Assembly (NCBI RefSeq): GCF_002217755.1
Contig: NZ_BCFL01000022.1
Span: 186,001-250,000 of the forward strand
Direction: 5' to 3'
Origin: Streptomyces hyaluromycini
GTDB lineage: Bacteria > Actinomycetota > Actinomycetes > Streptomycetales > Streptomycetaceae
Length of the DNA: 64,000 bases
The notes beneath the pieces are model-generated. The model was not told the origin of the DNA and made no database searches. It worked only from the letters and a program-made list of their open reading frames with translations. This document shows, piece by piece, positions 17,052 to 25,858 of this stretch. The translations under genes were made by a program, and so were the position numbers. Every line of letters begins with the position of its first letter. The first letter of the stretch is position 1.

Positions 17052-17144
17052 AGCGCCCCGTAAGGGGCGCGGGGAACTGCGCGACCAGCCACGACGGCGC
17101 CGCAGTCGGCAGACGGCACATCGCGGCACTTCCAGCGGAGCGCT
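17052..17144. repeat. Dispersed Streptomyces palindromic repeat, copy C
   Basis: The element runs AGCGCCCCGTAAGGGGCGC, GGGGAACTGCGCGACCAGCC, ACGACGGCGCCGCAG and then CCAGCGGAGCGCT. It shares its left arm with copy A and its whole length, inverted, with copy B. It abuts the stop codon of the deaminase gene and probably serves as that gene's terminator. Confidence 0.7.
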
Positions 17145-17737
17145 CAGGGCACCCCGCGGGTACGGCCCGTGCGCAGCAGCTGTGCCTGCCGGAACAGGGC
17201 GTCCGTCGTTCCGGCGAGCACTCCGCCGAGCAGCTCGGGGGAGTAGAAGGGGCTCGCCGCCCGCGCCACCTCGGCCGCCGGGATCGCGATCTGGACGAGG
17301 CCGGTGCGGCCGAGCTCCTCGATCGAGGTCCCCCAGACCACCTGGCCGACCCCCGCCCAGACGCAGGCGCTCATGCACATGGCACAGGGCTCCGCGGTCG
17401 AGTACAGCGTCGTGGCGGCCCAGCCCTGGTTGCCGGCCCGGCGCACGTAGTCGGCCATCGCGACCATCTCCCCGTGGTACGAGGGGTTCTCGGCCGAGGC
17501 GTTGACGCCCCGCCCCAGCACCCGGCCGGAGTGCACGAACACCGCCCCGAAGGGGTAGCGCGCGTTCCGGTGTGCCTGCTCGATCGCGAGGCTCATGAAC
17601 CGGGCGTGCGCCGCGCCGCCGTCGGCCGCGGATCCGACGGCGGCCGGAGTGGAGTGCGGTGCGACGACACCGGGCACGGACGGGCCCAGGCCCGCCGTGC
17701 CGAGCAGTCCGAGGAGACTGCGCCTGGTCGGCCTCAT
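17144..17737 (-). CDS. Tat-exported nucleoside/nucleobase deaminase (CDA/TadA fold)
   Basis: A 197-residue protein. The N-terminus TRRSLLGLLGTAGLG is a twin-arginine signal, followed by a Pro/Ala-rich linker. The deaminase domain (about 44-180) carries the zinc ligands H88 in YHGEM with catalytic E90, and C118/C121 in EPCAMCMSA. The family deaminates guanine, cytosine, adenosine or related bases, normally in the cytoplasm, so an exported member is unusual. It lies 16 bases after a 68-residue gene with an excellent ribosome site and probably shares its transcript. The substrate is unknown; extracellular nucleobase salvage or processing of a secreted product would fit. Confidence 0.82.
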   Translation of the reverse strand: MRPTRRSLLGLLGTAGLGPSVPGVVAPHSTPAAVGSAADGGAAHARFMSLAIEQAHRNARYPFGAVFVHSGRVLGRGVNASAENPSYHGEMVAMADYVRRAGNQGWAATTLYSTAEPCAMCMSACVWAGVGQVVWGTSIEELGRTGLVQIAIPAAEVARAASPFYSPELLGGVLAGTTDALFRQAQLLRTGRTRGVP

Positions 17738-17753
17738 CGTCCCGCCGCCGGAG

Positions 17754-17960
17754 TCAGGGCAGGAGCCGCTCGATGCAGTTCGGCCCCTCGCGCTCCATCT
17801 TCTTCCTGGCCCATTCGAGCGTGGCCGGGGTGACGTCGCGGCCCGACGCCATCACCAGGTCCTCGGGCGCCACCCCGGTGCCGGGGGCGCTGTGCAGCAG
17901 GGAGTCCGGGGTGGCGCGGTCGTCGGACGGCCGGGACGCTTCGGGTTCTGTGGTCGACAT
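17754..17960 (-). CDS. Small hypothetical protein (68 aa)
   Basis: ATG 17960 is preceded by AAGGAGGGACC, among the strongest ribosome sites in the window, which supports a real gene. The product is acidic and Ser/Pro-rich at the N-terminus. A predicted helix, TPATLEWARKKMEREG, follows, and a single cysteine lies near the C-terminus (NCIERLLP). No known domain is recognised. It precedes the exported deaminase by 16 bases on the same strand. It has no signal peptide, so it should stay in the cytoplasm. Confidence 0.65.
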   Translation of the reverse strand: MSTTEPEASRPSDDRATPDSLLHSAPGTGVAPEDLVMASGRDVTPATLEWARKKMEREGPNCIERLLP

Positions 17961-18130
17961 GGTCCCTCCTTCGCGGAGCGGGGTGCACACTCTCACGATT
18001 GCCCGCCCGGCCGCACCCCGCATCCCGAGCGGCCCGGGGCCCTGCCCGGTGCCGACAGCCGGTGCGGGAAGGATAACGCCCCTTTTAAGCTGTAAGGTAG
18101 CGATACATCCGTTCCGGGGAGGCCGTCACG

Positions 18131-19966
18131 ATGGCCGAACAGCCGTTCTATCAGAATGCGCCCGGGAGCCCTCGCTACCTGCCGATCGCCGAGCACGGGC
18201 TGATCGGCGATCTGCGCAGCGTGGCCCTGGTCGGCAGCAACGGCACGATCGACTGGTACTGCAGTCCGTCCTTCGACGCCCCCAGCGTCTTCGCCGCCGT
18301 CCTGGACGCCGAGCGCGGCGGCTTCTTCGCGCTGGCCGCGGCCGTACCGGCCCGGACCAAGCAGTTCTACTTCCCCGACACCAATGTGCTGATCACCCGG
18401 TTCTACACCGACGAGGGCGTCGGCGAGGTCCAGGACTTCATGCCGGTGGCGGGCGAGTCGGCCGAGTGCGAGCGGCACCGGCTGATCCGCCGGGTGCTGT
18501 GCGTGCGCGGCACCGTCCCCTTCCGGGTCCGGGTGGCCCCCCGCTTCAACTACGGCGCCGACCCGCACACCCTGCGCATACTCGACGACACCGCGCTGTT
18601 CGAGTCCGCGGCCAAGTCCCTGCTGCTCACCTCCACGGTGGCCCTGGAGGGCGACGGCCCGGACGCCTGTGCCGACTTCAAGCTCTCCGAGGGCGAGTCC
18701 GCCGTCTTCGCCCTCGACCAGGCCGGCGAGGACATCGCCCCGCGCGGCTGTGCCCGTGTCGAGGCCGAGCGCCAGTTCGAAACCACGGTCTGCTACTGGC
18801 GGCGCTGGCTGCACCAGTCCCGCTACCGCGGCCGCTGGCGCGAGATGGTGCACCGCTCGGCGCTCACTCTGAAGCTGCTCACCTACGCCCCTACCGGCGC
18901 CATCGTCGCCGCGCCCACCACCAGCCTCCCCGAGCAGTTCGGCGGCGAACGCAACTGGGACTACCGCTACGTCTGGATCCGCGACGCCGCCTTCGCCGTC
19001 TACGCCCTGCTGCGGCTCGGCTTCAGCAGCGAGGCCGCGGCCTTCATGAAGTTCGTGACCACCTACATCAGCCCCGGCGACGGCTTCGCCTCCGGCCCGC
19101 TGCAGATCATGTACGGCATCGACGGCCGCTCCGACCTGCCCGAACGCGAGCTCACCCACCTGGAAGGCCACTGCGGCTCCGCCCCGGTCCGGGTCGGCAA
19201 CGGCGCCGCCGGCCAGCTCCAGCTCGACATCTACGGCGCCCTCATCGACTCGATCTACCTCTACGACAAGTGGGCCGAGCCCATCTCCAGCGACCAGTGG
19301 GACGACGTCACCCGCCTCGTCGAATGGGTCTGCGACCACTGGGACCAGCCCGACGAGGGCATCTGGGAGACCCGCGGCGGCCGCAAGAACTTCCTCTACT
19401 CGCGTCTGATGTGCTGGGTCGCCATCGAGCGGGCGATCCGCCTCGCCAACCGGCGCGGCCTCCCCGCCGACCTGCCCCGCTGGCGGCAGTGCCGCGACAC
19501 CATCTACCGGTGGATCATGGACCGCGGCTGGTCCGAGCGGCGCGGTGCGTTCGTCCAGCACGAGGGCGGCGACGTCCTCGACGCCTCGCTGCTCATGATG
19601 CCCCTGGCCAAGTTCATCGCCCCGACCGACCCCAAGTGGCTGTCCACCCTGGACGCCCTCACCGAGGACCTGGTCTCCGACTCCCTCGTCTACCGCTACG
19701 ACCCGCAGGCCAGCCCCGACGGGCTCCGCGGCGACGAGGGCACCTTCTCCATCTGCTCCTTCTGGTACGTGGAGGCCCTGGTGCGCGCCGGACGGGTGGA
19801 CGAGGCCCGGCTCGCCTTCGAGAAGATGCTCACCTACGCCAACCATCTCGGCCTGTACGCCGAGGAGATCGGCCGCACCGGCGAGCAACAGGGCAACTTC
19901 CCGCAGGCGTTCACCCATCTCTCCCTCATCAGCGCCGCCTTCAACCTCGACCGCGCGCTGGGCTGA
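18131..19966 (+). CDS. Glycoside hydrolase family 15 enzyme (trehalase/glucoamylase type)
   Basis: A 611-residue protein with the actinobacterial GH15 layout: an N-terminal beta-sandwich (about 15-245) and an (alpha/alpha)6 barrel (about 265-605). The barrel entry is RNWDYRYVWIRDAAFAVYAL. The general acid is expected in DEGIWETRGG (E413) and the general base in GLYAEEIG (E578 or E579). Mycobacterial relatives are alpha,alpha-trehalases; others cleave maltodextrins. No signal peptide is present, so the substrate is intracellular. GGGGAGG nine bases upstream sets ATG 18131. It converges with the phosphatase gene with a 3-bp gap. Confidence 0.88.
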   Translation: MAEQPFYQNAPGSPRYLPIAEHGLIGDLRSVALVGSNGTIDWYCSPSFDAPSVFAAVLDAERGGFFALAAAVPARTKQFYFPDTNVLITRFYTDEGVGEVQDFMPVAGESAECERHRLIRRVLCVRGTVPFRVRVAPRFNYGADPHTLRILDDTALFESAAKSLLLTSTVALEGDGPDACADFKLSEGESAVFALDQAGEDIAPRGCARVEAERQFETTVCYWRRWLHQSRYRGRWREMVHRSALTLKLLTYAPTGAIVAAPTTSLPEQFGGERNWDYRYVWIRDAAFAVYALLRLGFSSEAAAFMKFVTTYISPGDGFASGPLQIMYGIDGRSDLPERELTHLEGHCGSAPVRVGNGAAGQLQLDIYGALIDSIYLYDKWAEPISSDQWDDVTRLVEWVCDHWDQPDEGIWETRGGRKNFLYSRLMCWVAIERAIRLANRRGLPADLPRWRQCRDTIYRWIMDRGWSERRGAFVQHEGGDVLDASLLMMPLAKFIAPTDPKWLSTLDALTEDLVSDSLVYRYDPQASPDGLRGDEGTFSICSFWYVEALVRAGRVDEARLAFEKMLTYANHLGLYAEEIGRTGEQQGNFPQAFTHLSLISAAFNLDRALG

Positions 19967-19969
19967 GGG

Positions 19970-22711
19970 TCACGGCAGCGGCTGCTCCGCCCAGATGACC
20001 TTCCCGGCGGGCGTGTAGCGGGTGCCCCAGCGCTCGGACATCTGCGCGACCAGGAAGAGGCCCCGGCCGCCCTCGTCGGTGCTCGCCGCGTACCGCAGGT
20101 GCGGGGAGGTGGTGCTGGCGTCGGAGACCTCGCAGATCAGCGACCGGTCGCGCAGCAGCCGTACCCCGATGGGCGGCCGGCCGTGCCGGATGGCGTTGGT
20201 GACCAGCTCGCTGAGGATCAGCTCGGTGGTGAACGACAGCTCGTCCAGGCCCCAGTCCGCCAGCTGGCGGGTCACCCTGGACCGCACCTCGGAGACGGCC
20301 GCCGGATCGGCCGGCACCTGCCACTCGGCGATCCGGTCCGCACCGAGGGCCCGGGTGCGGGCGACGATCAGCGCCACATCGTCGCCGGGGCGGGCCGGCA
20401 GCCGCTCCAGCACGGCCGCACAGGTGTCGTCGGGGCTGGAGCCGGCCGCCGACTCCAGGGCTCCGGCGAGCAGTTCGAGGCCCTCGTCGATGTCCCGCTG
20501 CCGGTCCTCGACCAGGCCGTCGGTGTAGAGGACCAGACTGCTGCCCTCGGGAAGCTCAAGATCGGCCGTCTCGAAAGGCAGTCCGCCCACGCCCAGCGGC
20601 GGGCCCGCCGGCACGTCCGGGAACTCCACGCTGCCGTCGGGCCCCACCAGCGCCGGCGGCGGATGACCGGCCCGGGCCACCGTGCAGCGCCGGGACACCG
20701 GGTCGTAGATCGCGTACAGACAGGTCGCCCCGGCGATCGTGACCGTGTTGTCCGCGTCGTCCACGGGGGTCTCGTCCTGGTCGATGCGGCTCACCAACTC
20801 GTCCAGCAGACCCATGAGTTCGTCGGGCGGCAGGTCGAGCGCCGTGAAGTTGTGCACGGCGGTGCGCAGCCGCCCCATGGTCGCCGCCGCGTGCAGCCCG
20901 TGCCCCACCACGTCGCCGACCACCAGCGCCACCCGGGCCCCGGACAGCGGCAGCACGTCGAACCAGTCGCCGCCCACCCCCGACTGGGCCGGCAGATAGC
21001 GGTAGGCGATGTCCAGGGCGCTCTGCGCGGGCAGGTTGCGCGGCAGCAGGCTGCGCTGCAGGGTCACCGCCATGCTGTGCTCGCGCGTGTAGCGGCGGGC
21101 GTTGTCGATGGAGACGGCGGCCCGCGCCACCAGCTCCTCCGCGAGGGCCAGTTCCTCGGCGTCGAACGGTGCGAGCTTCTCCGAACGGCAGAAGTTGGCC
21201 AGGCCCAGCACCAGGTTCCCGGCCCGCAGCGGCACCGTGATCAGCGAGTGGATGCCGAACTCCAGGATCCGGCCGGTCAGTTCCACGTCCTGGGACCGCC
21301 AGCCGGGCGAGTCCCGCAGCCGCGGCTCGACGACGGACTCGCCGCTCTCCAGGCTCCGGCCCTGCGGCGAGGACGGCACGAACTGGAACCGCTCGCCGAC
21401 CGGGTACAGCGGGGCGTCCTTGCGGATGCCGGCGAACGCGACCCGGCGCAGCGTGTCCCCGGGCTTCGGCTCCTCGCCCTTGAGGACCGCGTCGTACAGG
21501 TCGAGGGTGGCGTAGTCCGCGAACCGCGGCACGGCCAGCTCCGTCAGCTCCTCGGCGGTGCGGGTGACGTCCAGGCTGGTGCCGATGCCCACCCCGGCGT
21601 CGTACAGCATGTTCAGGCGCTCGCGGGCCACCTCGGCGCGTCCGGACACGGCGCGCAGCTCGGTGGAGTCGCGCAGGGTGGTGACGCTGCCCGGCGGGCC
21701 GCCGCGTACCTCGATGGGGCGCTGGTTGACGGCCAGCAGCCGGTCCTTGACCAGGTGCACCTCGTCGGTGGCGACCCGTCCCGAGGCGATCAGCGCCGCC
21801 GTCTCCGCGTCCAGGCCGAGGTCCAGGACCCGGCGGCGCTCGGCGTCCCGGGGCAGGTCCAGCAGGCGCTGCGCCTCGTCGTTGGCGAGCATCAGCCGGC
21901 CGTCGCCGCCGACGATCAGCACACCCTCCCGCACGGAGTGCAGCACCGCGTCGTGGTGCTCGTACATCCGGGTCATCTCGTCCGGGCCCAGACCGTGCGT
22001 CTGGCGCAGCAGCCGCCGGCTGACCAGCGCCGTCCCCGCGGTCGCCAGGGCCAGCGCCGCGGCGGCCGCGGTCAGCAGCAGCGGCAACTGCTGGTCGGCG
22101 CGGCCGCCCACGTGCGCGGTGGTGATGCCGGCCGACACCAGGCCCACCACCTTGCCGTTCGCGTCCCGGACCGGGACCACGGCCTGCACCAGCTCCCCGA
22201 TGGTGCCGTGGACCTCCTCGGTGACGGTCCCGCCGGCCAGCGCCGGCCCGATGGTCCCGACGAACTTCTTGCCGATGCGGTCCGGCTTGGGGTGCGTGTA
22301 CCGGATCCCCTCGGTGTTCATGACGACGATGAAGTCCACGCCGGTCGCCTTGCGGGCCGCCTCCGCCCGCGGCTGGAGCACCTTCGTCGGGTCGGGCAGC
22401 CGCAGCGCCGCGGCCGTGCCGGGGGCGTCGGCGAAGGTCTGGGCGACCGCCAGGGACCGGTTGCGGGCCTCCGTGGTGCTGTCGTGCCGCACCTGGAGCA
22501 CCAGGGCCAGCACGGCCGACACGATCAGGAGCAGCACGATCGCCACCTGGAGCACGAAGACCTGTCCGGCCACGCTGCGTCCGCTCAGCGCCGACCACAG
22601 CCGTCCGGACCGGAGACGCCCCGACCCGCTCGGCTCCCGCTGGGCGAGCGGCGCGCGCGGAGTCCCGGATCGGGACGGCCGAGTGTCGGACCGGCCGGGC
22701 TGACGGACCAT
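19970..22711 (-). CDS. Membrane sensor with PAS, GAF, SpoIIE phosphatase and HATPase domains
   Basis: A 913-residue multidomain regulator. Two membrane helices (about 51-74 and 209-230) bracket an extracytoplasmic single-Cache-like sensor. Next come PAS (about 250-350), GAF (about 385-540), a PP2C/SpoIIE phosphatase (about 560-770, with YLPAQSGVGGDWFD and GDVVGHG) and an anti-sigma-type HATPase (about 790-913, with ELVTNAIRHG and DEGGRGLFLV). Such proteins dephosphorylate anti-anti-sigma factors and may also bind sigma factors, coupling an outside signal to a partner-switching module. The partner genes are not adjacent. It lies 81 bp downstream of a second SpoIIE-type gene, possibly in the same unit. 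Confidence 0.9.
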   Translation of the reverse strand: MVRQPGRSDTRPSRSGTPRAPLAQREPSGSGRLRSGRLWSALSGRSVAGQVFVLQVAIVLLLIVSAVLALVLQVRHDSTTEARNRSLAVAQTFADAPGTAAALRLPDPTKVLQPRAEAARKATGVDFIVVMNTEGIRYTHPKPDRIGKKFVGTIGPALAGGTVTEEVHGTIGELVQAVVPVRDANGKVVGLVSAGITTAHVGGRADQQLPLLLTAAAAALALATAGTALVSRRLLRQTHGLGPDEMTRMYEHHDAVLHSVREGVLIVGGDGRLMLANDEAQRLLDLPRDAERRRVLDLGLDAETAALIASGRVATDEVHLVKDRLLAVNQRPIEVRGGPPGSVTTLRDSTELRAVSGRAEVARERLNMLYDAGVGIGTSLDVTRTAEELTELAVPRFADYATLDLYDAVLKGEEPKPGDTLRRVAFAGIRKDAPLYPVGERFQFVPSSPQGRSLESGESVVEPRLRDSPGWRSQDVELTGRILEFGIHSLITVPLRAGNLVLGLANFCRSEKLAPFDAEELALAEELVARAAVSIDNARRYTREHSMAVTLQRSLLPRNLPAQSALDIAYRYLPAQSGVGGDWFDVLPLSGARVALVVGDVVGHGLHAAATMGRLRTAVHNFTALDLPPDELMGLLDELVSRIDQDETPVDDADNTVTIAGATCLYAIYDPVSRRCTVARAGHPPPALVGPDGSVEFPDVPAGPPLGVGGLPFETADLELPEGSSLVLYTDGLVEDRQRDIDEGLELLAGALESAAGSSPDDTCAAVLERLPARPGDDVALIVARTRALGADRIAEWQVPADPAAVSEVRSRVTRQLADWGLDELSFTTELILSELVTNAIRHGRPPIGVRLLRDRSLICEVSDASTTSPHLRYAASTDEGGRGLFLVAQMSERWGTRYTPAGKVIWAEQPLP

Positions 22712-22792
22712 GAGCCCATGTCTACACTGCCCCGCCCCGCGAGGCGAGAGCGCCCCCTGAGGTAACCGGCGAGATACCCCGTTGTGTCCCGG

Positions 22793-25306
22793 TCACCCTC
22801 GGCGCGCGGGCTCCGGGCGGCGGGTGGCGAGCAGCAGCGCCACGTCGTCGGGGCGGTCCGTGGCGTGCCGGGCGACGGCGGTGAGCCGGTCGGCCACCGC
22901 GGTCAGGGTCCGGCCGCCGGGCCGCCCCGGCGAGGTCCCGGCCTCGGACAGGGCCGCCCCCAGCGCGGCGATGCCGTCGTCGATGTCCGCGCCCGGCCGC
23001 TCCACCAGCCCGTCCGTGTACAGGGCGAGGATCGCGTCCGGCGCCAGCTCCAGCTCGGTCACCGGATACCGGGCCCGCGGATCCACGCCCAGGACGACAC
23101 CGCCGGGTATCTCCAGGACGGTGGTGCGGCCGTCCGGGGCGCGCAGCAGGGGCGGCGGATGACCGGCCCGGGCGATCCGGGCGCGCCCGGTGGCGGGGTC
23201 CAGACGGAGATAGCAGCAGCTCGCGAACTGACCCGGGTCGAGGTCGATGAGCAGCCGGTTGGTGCCGCTCAGCACCTCGTCGGGCGGCCGGTCGCTGAGC
23301 GCGAACGCCCGCACCGCGCTGCGCAGTTGCCCCATGGTGGCGGCCGCCTGCACGCCGTGCCCCTGGACGTCGCCGATGACCAGGGCGAGACCGTCGCCGG
23401 CCGCCACGACGTCGTACCAGTCGCCGCCCACGTCCATGCCCTGGGTGCCGGGCAGATACCGGCCCGCGGTCTCCACCTGGGGGTGTGCCGGCAGCCGGCG
23501 CGGCAGCAGCGCCTGCTGGAGACCGCGGGCGAGGGCCGCCTCGCTGTCGTAGCGCCGGGCCTTCTCCATCGCGTGCGCGATCAGGCCCGCGAGGGCCGTG
23601 AGGACCGTGCGCTCCTCGGTGCTGAAGCCGCGCTCGACGTCGAAGCCGAGGATGCAGGTGCCGACCGGGCGCCCCGAGGCGATCAGCGGCAGGAAGGCGC
23701 GGGCGCCGATGTCGGCGTCGAGGGCGAGGCCCGGGTAGGTGTCCGCCAGCTGCCGCATCGACTCGAAGAACAGCGGCCTGCCGGTGGTGAGGGCCTCGAC
23801 ACCGGGGATGTGGGCGTCCAGGCCGACCCCGTCGAACGGGGCGAGGAAGCCCGCCGGGAAGCCGGTCTCCCAGGCGAGGTAGAGATGCCGGTCCTGGAGC
23901 AGGTAGATGGCCAGCCGGCGGCCGCCGAACGCGGGGAGCAGCTCCTGCATCACCACCGCGGACACCTGCTGGGCGGTGACCGCGTCGGTCAGCGCGATGG
24001 CCAGGGCGATCGGCCGGTACAGCGGGGCCATCGAGGGCCCGCCCGGCCCGCCGGGCCGCCCGAGTCCGGCCGCCGCGTCCGGCTCGGCCGGGCGGGGCAG
24101 GTGCACGGACGGGTCGATGCGGCTCGCCGGGACGACGGTACAGGTGATGAGGTCCGGGCCCGGATGCACGGACAGGGCGAGGCACTCGCCCTCGGCGACG
24201 TCCTCGCACCGGACCTGGAAGTGCACCGAGCCGCGGGCCAGCAGCGCACCCCGCCAGTGGTCGTCGTAGGGCGGTCCGCTCAGCCACGGCATCGCCTCCC
24301 ACACGGGCCGGCCGACCAGCTCGGAGCGCGGCCGGCCCGTCAGGTGGACGACGGCCGGGTTGACGTAGCGGACGACCCCCGAGCGGTCCATGCAGAAGAC
24401 GCCCTGGGGCAGCAGATCGGCCGCTCCGTCGGCGGCCACGTCAGGGCCCGGGTCGACGACGATTCCGGAGACCAGGGACGGGTCGGCGGCGCCGGGCGGC
24501 GGCCAGAGTTCCAGGAGGAGCGGGGCGCCGTCCGCGGCCCGCACCCGCAGCGGGGAGTGCGGCGGCTTGCCGGCCGCGGTCTCGCGCAGCGCGGTCAGCA
24601 CGTCCTCGGCGTCGTCGGGCGTCACCGTCACGGCCAGCTCGGCGCCGGTACCGGGGAAGTCCTGCGGGGCCATGCCGAGCAGGGCGTGCAGCCGGTCGTC
24701 CGCGCGCACCGCCGAGGTGACCGGATCCCAGGTGAAACGGCCCACCCGGGCCGCCCCGGGCCGCGTCGCGGGCGGCCGTATGCACACCGGCTCGCCCTCC
24801 CAGGCGACCGCCGCGTCGCCCTCCTCGGCCACCAGCTCGCGCAGTCCGGCCCCCAGCCGCTCGGCCAGCCGGCCCAGCCGGTCCAGGTCGGGCAGTTCGT
24901 CCACGGTGTCCGGGGTCGCGGGACGCAGCACGGTGAGCACTCCGAAGGACGGCTCCGCGCCGGGCACGGGCGTGTACACCGACCCGAACTGGAACGGCAG
25001 GCCCGCCGCGAACTGGGGATAGCGGCGCACCATCTCGGTGGCGTCGGGCAGCACCACCCGCACGCCGAGCCGGTAGGCGTCCGCGACCGGGAACGGCCGG
25101 TCCATGTGCAGCCGCCACCAGGGCCGGAACAGCGGGCCGGGGAGCCCCACCAGCGTGGCCAGCCGCAGCAGTCCCGGGGTACCGGAGCGCAGGTACACCC
25201 CGGCGACGTGGCCGCCCGCCGCGCCCAGGGCGCCGGTCGAGGCCTCGACCAGCAGCGCGGTCAGCCGCTCACGTGCCCGGCCCATGTGCTCGCCGCTCCC
25301 AGTCAT
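22793..25306 (-). CDS. Soluble GAF/PAS/GAF-SpoIIE family phosphatase
   Basis: An 837-residue cytoplasmic protein. An N-terminal GAF-like region (about 10-165) is followed by two PAS-like regions (one containing GVFCMDRSGVVRYVNPAVVHLTG), a GAF domain (about 430-595) and a SpoIIE/PP2C phosphatase (about 610-830). The phosphatase shows PGTQGMDVGGDWYDV, GDVQGHGVQAAATMGQLR and LYTDGLVERPG, the metal-binding segments of SpoIIE-type enzymes. Unlike the neighbouring sensor it has no membrane helix and no HATPase. The likely role is dephosphorylation of an anti-anti-sigma factor in response to a small ligand or redox state; this is a family inference. Confidence 0.88.
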   Translation of the reverse strand: MTGSGEHMGRARERLTALLVEASTGALGAAGGHVAGVYLRSGTPGLLRLATLVGLPGPLFRPWWRLHMDRPFPVADAYRLGVRVVLPDATEMVRRYPQFAAGLPFQFGSVYTPVPGAEPSFGVLTVLRPATPDTVDELPDLDRLGRLAERLGAGLRELVAEEGDAAVAWEGEPVCIRPPATRPGAARVGRFTWDPVTSAVRADDRLHALLGMAPQDFPGTGAELAVTVTPDDAEDVLTALRETAAGKPPHSPLRVRAADGAPLLLELWPPPGAADPSLVSGIVVDPGPDVAADGAADLLPQGVFCMDRSGVVRYVNPAVVHLTGRPRSELVGRPVWEAMPWLSGPPYDDHWRGALLARGSVHFQVRCEDVAEGECLALSVHPGPDLITCTVVPASRIDPSVHLPRPAEPDAAAGLGRPGGPGGPSMAPLYRPIALAIALTDAVTAQQVSAVVMQELLPAFGGRRLAIYLLQDRHLYLAWETGFPAGFLAPFDGVGLDAHIPGVEALTTGRPLFFESMRQLADTYPGLALDADIGARAFLPLIASGRPVGTCILGFDVERGFSTEERTVLTALAGLIAHAMEKARRYDSEAALARGLQQALLPRRLPAHPQVETAGRYLPGTQGMDVGGDWYDVVAAGDGLALVIGDVQGHGVQAAATMGQLRSAVRAFALSDRPPDEVLSGTNRLLIDLDPGQFASCCYLRLDPATGRARIARAGHPPPLLRAPDGRTTVLEIPGGVVLGVDPRARYPVTELELAPDAILALYTDGLVERPGADIDDGIAALGAALSEAGTSPGRPGGRTLTAVADRLTAVARHATDRPDDVALLLATRRPEPARRG

Positions 25307-25536
25307 CGGGTCCTACCTCGTCCGCGCACCGCCGGGTGGGTGACACAGCAAGAATGCGTCACGACGGCCCGAAAACGCACCTCCGCGACACGGACCCGCG
25401 GCGGTTGCGGCGGCGGCGCCGGCCGGCTCGGCCCACGCCCGCCGTCCGAAGCGCCAGGTGACCGTTCTCCCGGGCGCCGCGGACCGACCGGGGCACCGGT
25501 GAATGTGGCTTGCGTCACTCTGTCATGCCGGACGGG

Positions 25537-25818
25537 TCAGAGTTCGGGGTCCTCCGCCGGCAGGGCCGCGCGCATCGAGCGCAGGGCCAGCAGCAGGACG
25601 CCGATGTCGTCCAGGTAGATCGGGTCGGGCAGCAGGTCGGTGGGGAGCACCAGATACAGCACGGCACCCCAGAACACCCAGCGCGAGCCGGTCGGCAGCC
25701 CGGCCCGGCGCAGGGTGCGCCGGGTGCGGACCAGCCGTACGAGTACGGCGACGGCGCCCGCCAGCAGGGCCGCGGCGACGATCGCGCAGATCACGAGCAC
25801 GGTCGTGGTGGTGTCCAT
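25537..25818 (-). CDS. DUF1232 (YkvA-like) small membrane protein
   Basis: A 93-residue protein with an N-terminal helix (VLVICAIVAAALLAGAVAVLV), a basic loop, and a second hydrophobic segment running into LPTDLLPDPIYLDD. The PTDLLPD...LDD pattern is the DUF1232 core. Function is unknown in the family. ATG 25818 is preceded by GACAGGAC at a good distance. It lies 40 bp downstream of a hypothetical gene on the same strand. Confidence 0.8.
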   Translation of the reverse strand: MDTTTTVLVICAIVAAALLAGAVAVLVRLVRTRRTLRRAGLPTGSRWVFWGAVLYLVLPTDLLPDPIYLDDIGVLLLALRSMRAALPAEDPEL

Positions 25819-25858
25819 GGCTGTCCTGTCGTCCCGCCCCGATCCGGCCCGGGGTCTC

